A stretch of 64,000 nucleotides of DNA from Lysobacteraceae bacterium NML03-0222 (GTDB lineage Bacteria; Pseudomonadota; Gammaproteobacteria; Xanthomonadales; Xanthomonadaceae): NCBI GenBank assembly GCA_002798195.1, contig NWQM01000001.1:468335-532334 (forward strand). The letters run 5' to 3'. The notes under the pieces are model-generated. The model saw nothing but the letters and a program-made list of their open reading frames with translations, did not search any database and was not told the origin of the DNA. How positions within the stretch are numbered: position 1 is the stretch's first letter; each line of letters begins with the position of its first letter. Shown here piece by piece: positions 43,737 through 52,338 of the stretch. The position numbers were made by a program, and so were the translations under genes.

Positions 43737-43738
43737 GT
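43604..43738 (+). repeat. Direct repeat B: duplicated murD2 3' end
   Basis: The right partner of the repeat at 42684-42818. The 56 bases at 43683-43738 are identical to 42763-42818. Confidence 0.95.
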
Positions 43739-44110
43739 GGCTCTGATGCTTGCGTAGCGCTTTTTCGGCGTGAGCTCGTTTGGGGCAGGGATATTGCCGT
43801 TTGTTTGATGTCGGGATGTGCGCCCGGCAGCGCACCTACTTTCTTTGCTGGCAAAGATGAGGCAAAGAAACCAGCCCTGGCTACCGTAGCCCCGCTACGC
43901 GGGATGCTCTGTGTTCCTCGCGCCCAATGGTGGCAGGGCAAACTTGGCTAAGCTCAAACACGCCCTGCCTTGTTTCCATTGGTCGCTGCGCTACTCGGCA
44001 CGGCAGAACAGGGCGGAAAATCAAAAGCAGTTGCCAATCGCCGCAGCATCCAAAGCCAGCCCCTCACCTCAATCGGCTTTGGCAGGCATTACGGGTGCGG
44101 CATACCCGCC
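43739..44110. other. Non-coding region with a degenerate repeat-like element
   Basis: No supported gene is present in these 372 bases. An inverted repeat, TTTCTTTGC (43840-43848) and GCAAAGAAA (43862-43870), lies in a context that in translation reads APTFFAGK. This resembles short intergenic elements that are frequent in Xanthomonadales, from memory only. CCAAAGCC (44050-44057) and GGCTTTGG (44075-44082) could form a hairpin that ends the S10 peptidase transcript from the minus strand. Confidence 0.45.
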
Positions 44111-45634
44111 TCAACGCCCGCTTTGCCGGTTGCGGATGAAGTCGCGCACGTCGTTGGCGAGTTTCACCAGTTCCGGCTCGTTGACGTACATCATGTGCCC
44201 GGCATCGTAGTAATGCCATTGGATGCGATCTTGAGGGATGCCGCTGCGGTTGAGTGAATATTCCGCGCCCAGCAGCGGGGTGGCATGGTCGTACCAGCCT
44301 TGCAGGGCGAGGATGCGCAGGCCACTGTTTTGCCGCAGCAGGCGGCCCACATACGGGGCGACGCTGATATAGGCAGTGCGGCCACCGCTTTGCCCGCCTG
44401 CCGGGTTCCAGTCCCAGGGGCCGACGCCGCCGATGACGTTGTACTGGATATCCGGTGAGTATTTCAGCGTTTGCCGCGCATAGCTGTTCATCGCGGCGGT
44501 ATAGGCCGCGTCGATGCCGTAGAAGCTGGGGTCGTTCTCGCCAAACTCACCGGCATTGTCGGCATCGCGTCCGGTATAGCGGCCATCCAGTCGCCCCACC
44601 ACCAGGCCGCGATCGCGCAGCAGTTCTTTGTAAAAGCGTGAGGGTCTCACGCGCAGGTCGGCACGCTCCAGATAGTCCTCGGACAGCCCGCTGTAGCGCG
44701 CAAGTCCGGCGCGTACCCGGGCGCGCTCATCCGCAGGCAGGGCATTGCCCTTGGCCAGTGCAGTCAGATACGGCCCCAGCGCGAAGCGCCGCGCTTCTTC
44801 GACAAAGTTCGCAACTTGCGCAGGGCGCGGGTTGATTTTGCCGTGGTACCAGGCGGTGGCGGCATAGGTCGGCAGGTTGACCACATGTGCCATTTCATTG
44901 CCCGGCACTTCTGCCGACAGGCCAAAATCCAGGATGGTGGAAATCAGCAGGATGCCGTTCAGGGCGACATCGTTATAGCCGCCTTCAAGCTCATTGGCCA
45001 CGGCAATCGAGCGAGTGGTGCCATAGCTTTCGCCGCCAACATATTTGGGCGAATTCCAGCGCTGGTACTTGCCAAGCCACAGGCGGATGAACTCGGCGAT
45101 GGAAACGGCATCGGACTTGACCCCCCAGTATTCTTTGGCTTCGGTGCCGGGCAGGGCGTGGCTGAAGCCTGTCCCCACCGGGTCGATGAACACCAGGTCG
45201 GCCACGTCCAGCAGGGCATGCGGATTGTCCACCAGCGGGTAGGGCGGCGCGCCATCATCGCGGGCATCGGAAGGCACGACCACACGCTTGGGGCCGAACG
45301 CGCCCAGATGCAGCCACAGCGAGCCGGAACCGGGGCCGCCATTGAACAGGAACACCACTGGCCGGGTGGCATCGCGCGGGGTTTTCAGATAAGTGGTGGA
45401 GTAAATCGCCGCCTTGGGTCTGCCGTCCTTGTCCTTGAGAAAGATTTCTCCGGCAATCGCCTCATACACCATCTTGCTGCCGCCAAATTGGCCGCTGTGC
45501 CGGGTGATGGACTCCAGCGGCTGCCGGGTTGTTTGCTGCGGGCTGGCCTCCTGTTTGTCCTGCGCGGCCAGCGGCGAAGCAATGGCCAGCATCAATAGCG
45601 CACTGAAGGCAGCCATACGGGGGCGATAACGCAT
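44111..45634 (-). CDS. Exported S10-family serine carboxypeptidase
   Basis: The protein has 507 residues. A signal peptide (MAAFSALLMLAIASPLAAQ region) is followed by an alpha/beta-hydrolase of peptidase family S10: oxyanion segment LFNGGPGSGSLWLHLG, IDPVGTGFSHA, and nucleophile Ser in YVGGESYGTTR (~residue 200). Near the C-terminus are GWYDHATPLLG (Asp) and WHYYDAGHMMY (His). It removes C-terminal residues from peptides in the periplasm or outside the cell. It follows ispB on the same strand, 79 bases apart. Confidence 0.92.
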   Translation of the reverse strand: MRYRPRMAAFSALLMLAIASPLAAQDKQEASPQQTTRQPLESITRHSGQFGGSKMVYEAIAGEIFLKDKDGRPKAAIYSTTYLKTPRDATRPVVFLFNGGPGSGSLWLHLGAFGPKRVVVPSDARDDGAPPYPLVDNPHALLDVADLVFIDPVGTGFSHALPGTEAKEYWGVKSDAVSIAEFIRLWLGKYQRWNSPKYVGGESYGTTRSIAVANELEGGYNDVALNGILLISTILDFGLSAEVPGNEMAHVVNLPTYAATAWYHGKINPRPAQVANFVEEARRFALGPYLTALAKGNALPADERARVRAGLARYSGLSEDYLERADLRVRPSRFYKELLRDRGLVVGRLDGRYTGRDADNAGEFGENDPSFYGIDAAYTAAMNSYARQTLKYSPDIQYNVIGGVGPWDWNPAGGQSGGRTAYISVAPYVGRLLRQNSGLRILALQGWYDHATPLLGAEYSLNRSGIPQDRIQWHYYDAGHMMYVNEPELVKLANDVRDFIRNRQSGR

Positions 45635-45713
45635 CGGGCAACTCCGGCATCTTGGGGAAAATGCCGATATTGCGACAGAAAACCTTGGCCGTCACCGGTC
45701 AAAGGTCATGGCC

Positions 45714-46721
45714 TCACTTTTCGCGATTGAGGGCGTAATGCGCCAGGCCACGCAGCGCCGCGCTGGCTTCGTTGTCGGGCAGCGCGGCAAGTGCAGCCTC
45801 GGCGCGCTGGGCAAACGCCGCTGCACGTGCGTGGCTATAGCCCAGCGAGTCATGCGCATTGATGGCGGCAATGACTTCTGGCAGGGCGCTGACATTGCCG
45901 TTTTTGACAATCTGCCGCAGCCGCTTGCCGGTGGCATTGTCGGCATGCTGCATGGCATGAATCAGCGGCAGGGTCATCTTGCCTTCGGCCAGGTCATCGC
46001 CGAGATTTTTGCCAAGCGTTTGCGCATCCGAGGCATAGTCCAGCACGTCATCGGCAATCTGGAAGGCATAACCCAGCGCCAGGCCATAGTCGTGCAGCGC
46101 CTGCTGGGTAGCCGCATTGGCACCGGCCAGCAGTGCGCCCAGACGGGTGGCGGCGGCAAACAAAATCGCCGTCTTGCGCTCGATGACGCGCAGATAGGCG
46201 GTCTCATCGGTATCGGGGTTGCGTACATGCAGAAGTTGCAGCACTTCGCCCTCGGCAATCTGGTTGGTGGTATCGGCCAGAATCTGTTGCACCGGCATGG
46301 ATTCGAGCTCGACCATCAGCTGGAAGCTGCGCGAATACAAAAAATCGCCCACCAGCACGCTCGCGGCATTGCCCCAGACGGCATTGGCGGTTTTGCGGCC
46401 ACGGCGCAGCTCGGACTCGTCCACCACATCGTCATGCAGCAGGGTCGAGGTATGGATGAACTCGACCACTGCCGCCAACTGATGGGCATCCGCACCCTGA
46501 TACCCCAGTGCACGCGCAGCCAGGAGCAACAGCATGGGGCGCAGGCGCTTGCCGCCGGCGCTGATGATGTACTCGGAAACCTGGTTGATCAGCAGCACAT
46601 CAGAGGCCAGGCGACGGCGAATCAGCGCATCCACCGCCGCCATGTCAGGCGCGGCAAGTGCCTGGATTGCAGGCAGGTCAAGTTGGGCGGGGCGGACTTG
46701 GGCGGTGTTCATATTGTGCAT
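45714..46721 (-). CDS. ispB: Octaprenyl diphosphate synthase
   Basis: The protein has about 335 residues from ATG 46721; ATG 46712 is an alternative. It is a trans-polyprenyl synthase with both Asp-rich motifs: LLHDDVVDESELRRG (first) and QIADDVLDYASD (second), plus GGKRLRPMLLLLAA. It builds the C40 side chain of ubiquinone from IPP. It is divergent from ssb. A TATAAT box (46727-46732 on the minus strand) lies only six bases before the first ATG, so the mRNA may be leaderless. Confidence 0.93.
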   Translation of the reverse strand: MHNMNTAQVRPAQLDLPAIQALAAPDMAAVDALIRRRLASDVLLINQVSEYIISAGGKRLRPMLLLLAARALGYQGADAHQLAAVVEFIHTSTLLHDDVVDESELRRGRKTANAVWGNAASVLVGDFLYSRSFQLMVELESMPVQQILADTTNQIAEGEVLQLLHVRNPDTDETAYLRVIERKTAILFAAATRLGALLAGANAATQQALHDYGLALGYAFQIADDVLDYASDAQTLGKNLGDDLAEGKMTLPLIHAMQHADNATGKRLRQIVKNGNVSALPEVIAAINAHDSLGYSHARAAAFAQRAEAALAALPDNEASAALRGLAHYALNREK

Positions 46722-46823
46722 TGCGCCATTATAGGGGGATGGCATTGCGCGGTATCATCCCATCCCCATGGCGGCACTTGAGCCGCAAAACACCAGCAGA
46801 ACACAATCAGGTAAGGAAAAGAC

Positions 46824-47399
46824 ATGGCTCGCGGTATCAACAAGGTGATTCTGGTCGGCAACCTCGGCAATGATCCGGAAACTTCATACACCCAGAGCGG
46901 GATGGCAGTCACCAAAATCAGTCTGGCCACCACTACGGTGCGCAAAGACCGTGATGGCATGCAGCAGGAAAAGACCGAATGGCACCGCGTGACCTTCTTT
47001 GGCAAGCTCGCGGAAATTGCCGCTGAATACCTGCGCAAAGGCCGCCAGGTGTATGTGGAAGGGCGGCTCAGCTACGGCAGCTATGAAAAAGAGGGCGTGC
47101 GTCATTACACCACCGACATCATTGCCGATGAAATGCAGATGCTGGGCGGCGGTGGTCGTGGCGATGATGGCGGTTTTGGCGGTGGTGGCTACGAGCAACG
47201 CGGCTCACGCCAGCAACCGGCGCAGCGCCGTGAGCCGCAGCAAGGCGGCTATGGCGATGAGGGCTTTGGCGGCGGCTACGGCAATAACTACGGTAGTAGC
47301 CAGGGCGGTAACCGCGCGCCGCAACGCCAATCCAGCCCGCCGCCTGCGGCAGACTTTGGCGGCGCAGATGGCTTTGATGATGACGATATTCCGTTCTGA
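46824..47399 (+). CDS. ssb: Single-stranded DNA-binding protein
   Basis: The protein has 191 residues. The OB-fold spans ~1-110 (MARGINKVILVGNLGNDPE, TEWHRVTFFGKLAEIA). A Gly/Gln/Arg-rich flexible linker leads to the conserved acidic tip DDDDIPF, which docks repair and replication proteins. It protects single-stranded DNA. It is divergent from ispB and stands alone. A ribosome site (AAGGAAAAG) precedes the ATG. Confidence 0.98.
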   Translation: MARGINKVILVGNLGNDPETSYTQSGMAVTKISLATTTVRKDRDGMQQEKTEWHRVTFFGKLAEIAAEYLRKGRQVYVEGRLSYGSYEKEGVRHYTTDIIADEMQMLGGGGRGDDGGFGGGGYEQRGSRQQPAQRREPQQGGYGDEGFGGGYGNNYGSSQGGNRAPQRQSSPPPAADFGGADGFDDDDIPF

Positions 47400-47499
47400 T
47401 CAAACCGGCTGCGCGTGCACCTGAGGGCAGCCAGCCGCTACCTCCTGGTAGTTCTTGATGATTGACTTGTTTGCAACCCTTGTTTTGAGGAAACCCTTG

Positions 47500-49563
47500 A
47501 TGAAGCTCCATTCTGCGCTTTTGCCGCTCGCGCTCTTGTGCGCGCTGCCCGCTGCTGCCCAGACCGATCGTGGTTTTACGGTCGAAGACATGGTGCGGCT
47601 GGATCGCTACAGTGCGCCGCAGATTTCCGCTGATGGCCAAACGGTGATTTATCTGCGCCGCACGGTGAATGCCGAGCTCAAGGCCAGTACGGCGCTATGG
47701 GCGGTGGCAAGCCAAGGCGGCGCGGCGCGGCAAATCAGCCCGGCAGGTTGGAGCGTCAACAGCCCCTCACTCTCTGCCGATGGCAAGACGGTGTATTTCC
47801 TGAGCGCCAAGCAGGGCAGCATGCAGTTGTATGCGCAGTCGCTGGCAGGCGGCACGCCGCGAGCGCTGACCGACCTGCCACTGGATGTGGAGACTTACAA
47901 GTTCTCGCCCACGGGCGATGCGGTAGCGCTGGGCTTGGCTGTGTACCCGGACTGTGGCGCGGATTTGGCCTGCAGCAAGCAACGTCTGGAGGATGCGGGA
48001 AAGCAAAAAACCTCCGGCGTTCTGTACCAGCAAATCTTTGTGCGCCACTGGGATACCTGGGCCGATGGCCGCATGAACCGTGCCTTCGTGGCGCGTGTGG
48101 GCGATACGCCCGCCAAAGACGCGGTGCTGGTCAGTGGTGGTGTGGCGGGCAATATCCCGTCCAAACCGTTTGGCGATTTTTCTGACCTGGCCTTCTCGCC
48201 CGATGGCAAGCAGCTGGTGATGAGTATCCGCGAAGCGGGGCGTGGCGAGCCGTGGAGCACCAATTTCGACCTGTATCTGGTCAATGCCGATGGCAGTGGC
48301 CAGCCGCGCAATTTGACCCAGGCCAACCCGGCCTGGGACGGCGGCCCGGTATTCTCGACCGATGGCAAGAAGCTCTATTACTGGGCGATGCAGCGGCCCA
48401 AATTCGAGGCCGACCGCCATATGCTTACCGAGATGAACCTTGAAACCGGCCAGGTGCGTGAAGTCGCCCCGAGCTGGGACCGCTCGGCCAATGGCATCAC
48501 CTTGTCGGAGGATGGCAAGACCATTTACGCCAGCGCCGATGACATGGGGCAGCGTCCGCTGTTTGCCATCGACATCGCCACCGGGCAGGTGCGCAAGCTG
48601 GCCGAGGGCGGCAGCATCGGTAATATCTCGGCAGGCGGCGGCAAGCTGGCCTTCACCCGCAACAGCCTGAAGTCGGGCGACCAGATTGTTGTCATGCCCG
48701 CAGCAGGCGGCAATGCACGCGCGCTCAGCCCTTCGGCTGCCGAGCAACAACCGGCGGTGCGCTTTGGCGATTTCGAGCAGTTCAGCTTCAAGGGCTGGAA
48801 TGACGAAACCGTGTACGGCTATGTGGTCAAGCCCTGGAATTACCAGCCCGGTCAGCGCTACCCGGTGGCGTTTTTGATCCACGGCGGCCCGCAGGGCAGC
48901 TTTGGCAATGGCTGGAGCTATCGCTGGAACCCGCAGACCTATGCCGGGCAGGGTTATGCGGTGGTGATGATTGATTTCCATGGCTCCACCGGTTACGGCC
49001 AGGCGTTCACCGATGCCATCAGCGGCCACTGGGGCGATCGCCCGCTGCAAGACCTGCAAAAAGGCTGGGCAGCGGCGCAGCAGCAATATCCGTGGCTTGA
49101 TGGCGATCGCGCCTGTGCGCTGGGTGCGAGCTACGGCGGCTTCATGACCAACTGGATTGCCGGCAATTGGTTCAATGCCGATGGCAGCGCGCCGTTCCGT
49201 TGTCTGGTCACCCATAACGGGGTGTTCGATACCCGTTCGATGGGACTGGTGACCGAGGAGCTGTGGTTCACCGAATGGGAGATGGGCGGCACCGTCTGGG
49301 AAAAGCCGGAAAACTACGAGCGCTTCAATCCCGCGCGTCATATCGGCAAATGGCAGACGCCGATGCTGGTGGTGGGCGGACAAAACGATTTCCGCGTGCC
49401 GATTGACCAGAGCCTCTCCGCCTTCACCGCCTTGCAGCGCCGCGGCATCGACTCGCAGTTCCTGTACTTCCCCGACGAAAACCACTGGGTGCTCAAATCC
49501 CATAACAGTGTGCAGTGGCATCACACGGTCAATGCTTGGCTTGCCAAGCATCTTGGCAAGTAA
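47500..49563 (+). CDS. Exported S9-family prolyl oligopeptidase
   Basis: The protein has 687 residues from ATG 47500 (GAGGA upstream). A signal peptide (MKLHSALLPLALLCALPAAAQ) is followed by a beta-propeller with SADGKTVYF- and SPDGKQLVM-type repeats (~30-420) and then a C-terminal alpha/beta-hydrolase. The catalytic triad is Ser in LGASYGGFMTNW (~547), Asp in VGGQNDFRVP and His in DENHWVLK. Enzymes of this DPP4/acylaminoacyl branch cleave short peptides. It is likely periplasmic or secreted and stands alone with a good terminator. Confidence 0.93.
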   Translation: MKLHSALLPLALLCALPAAAQTDRGFTVEDMVRLDRYSAPQISADGQTVIYLRRTVNAELKASTALWAVASQGGAARQISPAGWSVNSPSLSADGKTVYFLSAKQGSMQLYAQSLAGGTPRALTDLPLDVETYKFSPTGDAVALGLAVYPDCGADLACSKQRLEDAGKQKTSGVLYQQIFVRHWDTWADGRMNRAFVARVGDTPAKDAVLVSGGVAGNIPSKPFGDFSDLAFSPDGKQLVMSIREAGRGEPWSTNFDLYLVNADGSGQPRNLTQANPAWDGGPVFSTDGKKLYYWAMQRPKFEADRHMLTEMNLETGQVREVAPSWDRSANGITLSEDGKTIYASADDMGQRPLFAIDIATGQVRKLAEGGSIGNISAGGGKLAFTRNSLKSGDQIVVMPAAGGNARALSPSAAEQQPAVRFGDFEQFSFKGWNDETVYGYVVKPWNYQPGQRYPVAFLIHGGPQGSFGNGWSYRWNPQTYAGQGYAVVMIDFHGSTGYGQAFTDAISGHWGDRPLQDLQKGWAAAQQQYPWLDGDRACALGASYGGFMTNWIAGNWFNADGSAPFRCLVTHNGVFDTRSMGLVTEELWFTEWEMGGTVWEKPENYERFNPARHIGKWQTPMLVVGGQNDFRVPIDQSLSAFTALQRRGIDSQFLYFPDENHWVLKSHNSVQWHHTVNAWLAKHLGK

Positions 49564-49571
49564 TCTGCGTC

Positions 49572-49610
49572 CAAACCCCTGTCGCATCATTGGGCAGGGG
49601 TTTGTTTTGT
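49572..49610 (+). terminator. Rho-independent terminator after the S9 peptidase
   Basis: CAAACCCCTG (49572-49581) pairs with CAGGGGTTTG (49595-49604), followed by TTTTGT. Confidence 0.8.
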
Positions 49611-49633
49611 CTTGCTGAACTGGAGATAAGTCG

Positions 49634-50896
49634 ATGGCGCTGCCTGCCGACCCCAATACCACCGCCCCACTGATTGGCAATGATGTCGTGGTGTTTGGCC
49701 TGATTGCCGCCACGCTGGGGCTGATTTTTTATCTCGCCAGCGGCCCTACGCCGTTCTGGAAGAAGTTCTTTTCCTGGGTGCCGGCGCTGTTGCTGTGCTA
49801 TTTCATTCCGGCGCTGTACAACACCTATGGTCTGATTGATGGCGCCAACAGTGCCATCTACAACCCGGTCGCCAGCCGCATCCTGTTACCCGCGGCGCTG
49901 GTCTTGCTCACCCTTTCGGTGGACTTGAAAGGCATCCTGAAACTCGGCCCACGCCTGTTGTTCGTGTTCTGTGCCGGGACACTGGGCATCGTGCTCGGCG
50001 CCATCGTCAGTTTCGTGCTGCTGCAATGGCTTTGGCCGGCAGCGGTGGCCGGGGACACCTGGAAAGGCATGGCCGCACTGGCCGGCAGCTGGATTGGCGG
50101 TGGTGCCAATATGGTGGCGGCGCGGGAAATCTTTGAGGTCGATGCCACCTTGTTTGGCCAGTTTTCGGTGGTGGATGTGGCCATCGCCAATATCTGGATG
50201 GCGACCTTGCTGTTTCTTGCCGGGCGCTCGGCGCAAATCGACAAGGCCAGCCGCGCCGATACCCGTGCCATTGATGAAATGAAGGCGCGGGTTGCTGCCT
50301 ATGAAGCGGCCAATGCTCGTATCGCCAGCCTCACCGACCTGATGCTGATTATCGGCCTTGCCTTTGGCGTGGTTGGACTGGCGCATGCCATCGCCACCCC
50401 GGCGTCGGCCTGGGCGGGCGCGCATGTGCCCTACGCTGCGCGGCTCAGCCTGGATACGCCGTTTGTGTGGATTGTCATGTTCTCCACGTTTACCGGCCTT
50501 GCGCTCAGCTTTACCCGGGTGCGCAAGCTCGAAGACGTGGGCGCATCCAAACTGGGGGCGCTGTTCCTGTATTTCCTGATTGCCAGCATCGGCATGCAGA
50601 TGAATTTCAAACAGCTGGCCGACCGCCCGGAACTGTTGGTGATTGGCGTGTTGTGGATGCTGGTGCATATCGGCGTGCTATGGGCAGCGGCGCGCATGGT
50701 GAAAGCACCGCTGTTCTATTTCGCCATGGGCTCGCAGGGCAATATCGGCGCGGCAGCTTCCGCCCCGGTAGTGGCTGCGGCCTTCCACCCCTCGCTGGCG
50801 CCGGTGGGCGTATTGCTGGGCACGGTCGGCTATGCCACCGGCACCGTGGTCGCCTACGGCCTTGGTCTGACACTGAAATGGCTGGCCAGCCCATGA
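49634..50896 (+). CDS. DUF819 family integral membrane protein
   Basis: The protein has 420 residues with about ten to twelve membrane helices and inverted-repeat symmetry. The family features GSWIGGGANMVAAREIF (~residues 152-168) and GSQGNIGAAASAPVVAAAF (near 375) are clear, resembling the B. subtilis YjcL-type transporters. The transported substrate is unknown. A ribosome site (TGGAGATAAG) lies before the ATG. It could work with the upstream peptidase to import peptide products, but that is only inferred from position. Confidence 0.88.
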   Translation: MALPADPNTTAPLIGNDVVVFGLIAATLGLIFYLASGPTPFWKKFFSWVPALLLCYFIPALYNTYGLIDGANSAIYNPVASRILLPAALVLLTLSVDLKGILKLGPRLLFVFCAGTLGIVLGAIVSFVLLQWLWPAAVAGDTWKGMAALAGSWIGGGANMVAAREIFEVDATLFGQFSVVDVAIANIWMATLLFLAGRSAQIDKASRADTRAIDEMKARVAAYEAANARIASLTDLMLIIGLAFGVVGLAHAIATPASAWAGAHVPYAARLSLDTPFVWIVMFSTFTGLALSFTRVRKLEDVGASKLGALFLYFLIASIGMQMNFKQLADRPELLVIGVLWMLVHIGVLWAAARMVKAPLFYFAMGSQGNIGAAASAPVVAAAFHPSLAPVGVLLGTVGYATGTVVAYGLGLTLKWLASP

Positions 50897-50914
50897 CCTT
50901 CGCCGCATGAGTGA

Positions 50915-50944
50915 CACAACGGCAGCTTGCATGCTGCCGTTGTG
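50915..50944 (+). terminator. Perfect hairpin after the DUF819 gene
   Basis: CACAACGGCAGC (50915-50926) and GCTGCCGTTGTG (50933-50944) form a 12-bp perfect stem with a 6-base loop, 18 bases after the stop. No T-tract follows. Confidence 0.6.
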
Positions 50945-51078
50945 GGCATATGGCTTGAGTTATCCCAACCCAATACTGCTGTTTCCGGTTCCGGGGCGGT
51001 AATGCTAGGGACAGGATGTCAAGCCATGGGGGTTATCCAGTCGCAGGAAATGCGACAGTGCTGTCGTACCATCCGGGT

Positions 51079-52338
51079 ATGGACACCATCAACAAGCTCG
51101 CCATCTTGGCGGATGCCGCCAAATACGATGCGTCCTGCGCCTCCAGCGGTGCGGGCAAGCGCAATTCCGCCAAGAGCGGCGGCATTGGCAGCACCGAGGG
51201 CATGGGCATCTGCCACAGCTATACGCCAGATGGGCGCTGCGTATCGCTGCTCAAGCTGCTGTTGACCAACTTTTGCATCTATGACTGCGCCTACTGTGTC
51301 AATCGCATTTCCAGCAATGTGCCGCGGGCGCGATTTGGCATCGACGAGCTGGTGAAGCTGACGCTGGATTTTTACAAGCGCAATTATGTCGAGGGCTTGT
51401 TCCTGTCCAGCGGCATCATCCGCTCCGGCGACTACACCATGGAGCAGATGATTGAAGTCGCGCGACGGCTGCGCGAGCAGCACCGTTTTGCCGGCTATAT
51501 CCATCTGAAGGCCATTCCCGGATGCTCCGAGGCGCTGCTGGCGCAGGCCGGACGCTATGCCGACCGGCTCAGCATCAATATTGAGCTGCCGACCGAGGCC
51601 GGGCTTGCCGAGCTGGCGCCGGAAAAGACCCATGCGGGTATCCATGAGGCGATGGGCGAGCTGAAATGGCGCATTGATGAAGCCCGCCAGGCGCGTGGCG
51701 CCAAGCCGCGCGCAGTGGCCGGTCTGCCCGCCAGGGTGCGCAAGCCACGCTTTGCGCCAGCGGGACAAAGCACACAGATGATAGTCGGTGCCGATGCGGC
51801 CAATGATGCCGACATCCTGCGCAGCAGTGCGCGGCTGTATGGTGATTACCGCATGCGCCGGGTGTATTACTCGGCCTTCAGTCCCATCCCGGATGCTTCG
51901 CGGCGGCTGCCGCCCAAGGCGCCGCCTTTGCTGCGCGAGCATCGCCTGTATCAGGCCGATTGGCTGCTGCGGTTTTATGAGTTTGAAGTGGATGAGATTG
52001 CCGGGGACAGCGCGGACGGGATGCTGGCGCTGGACATCGACCCCAAACTCGCCTGGGCGCTGCGCCATCCCGAGTGCTTTCCGGTGGATATCAATCGTGC
52101 CCCCAAGGAAATGCTGCTGCGCGTGCCGGGACTTGGTGTGCGCAATGTGCAGCGCATCATCGCCAGCCGTTGCAGTGGTGCCTTGCGGCTGGGCGATATC
52201 GCCCGGTTGCGCGCGCCGATGAAAAAACTGCTGCCGTTCATCCTGCTGCCCGACCACCATCCCCGGCAGAAGCTGGACAACCCGCAGGCCTTGCGCAGCA
52301 GCCTGGCCATCAAGCCGCAGCAAGGAGCGCTGTTTTGA
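51079..52338 (+). CDS. Radical-SAM DNA modification/repair protein (UDG-linked type)
   Basis: The protein has 419 residues from ATG 51079 (MDTINKLAILADAAKYDASC). The [4Fe-4S] site is CIYDCAYC (CX3CX2C, ~residues 70-77), in a TIM-barrel that continues with LFLSSGI and IHLKAIPG. A helix-hairpin-helix (LLRVPGLGVRNVQRII) near the end suggests DNA binding. This is the rSAM-linked-to-UDG family, whose chemical role is still unproven. It always occurs with a DUF4130 partner, which overlaps its 3' end by 4 bases here. Confidence 0.92.
   Translation: MDTINKLAILADAAKYDASCASSGAGKRNSAKSGGIGSTEGMGICHSYTPDGRCVSLLKLLLTNFCIYDCAYCVNRISSNVPRARFGIDELVKLTLDFYKRNYVEGLFLSSGIIRSGDYTMEQMIEVARRLREQHRFAGYIHLKAIPGCSEALLAQAGRYADRLSINIELPTEAGLAELAPEKTHAGIHEAMGELKWRIDEARQARGAKPRAVAGLPARVRKPRFAPAGQSTQMIVGADAANDADILRSSARLYGDYRMRRVYYSAFSPIPDASRRLPPKAPPLLREHRLYQADWLLRFYEFEVDEIAGDSADGMLALDIDPKLAWALRHPECFPVDINRAPKEMLLRVPGLGVRNVQRIIASRCSGALRLGDIARLRAPMKKLLPFILLPDHHPRQKLDNPQALRSSLAIKPQQGALF

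Noticed and set aside
43555..43951. Small overlapping frames after vapC
   Set aside because: They read through the murD2 remnant and repeat-like DNA in various frames and lack ribosome sites.
47767..49713. 648-codon open frame on the minus strand
   Set aside because: It lies antisense to the S9 peptidase, has no family features, and arises from the GC-rich codon pattern of the real gene.
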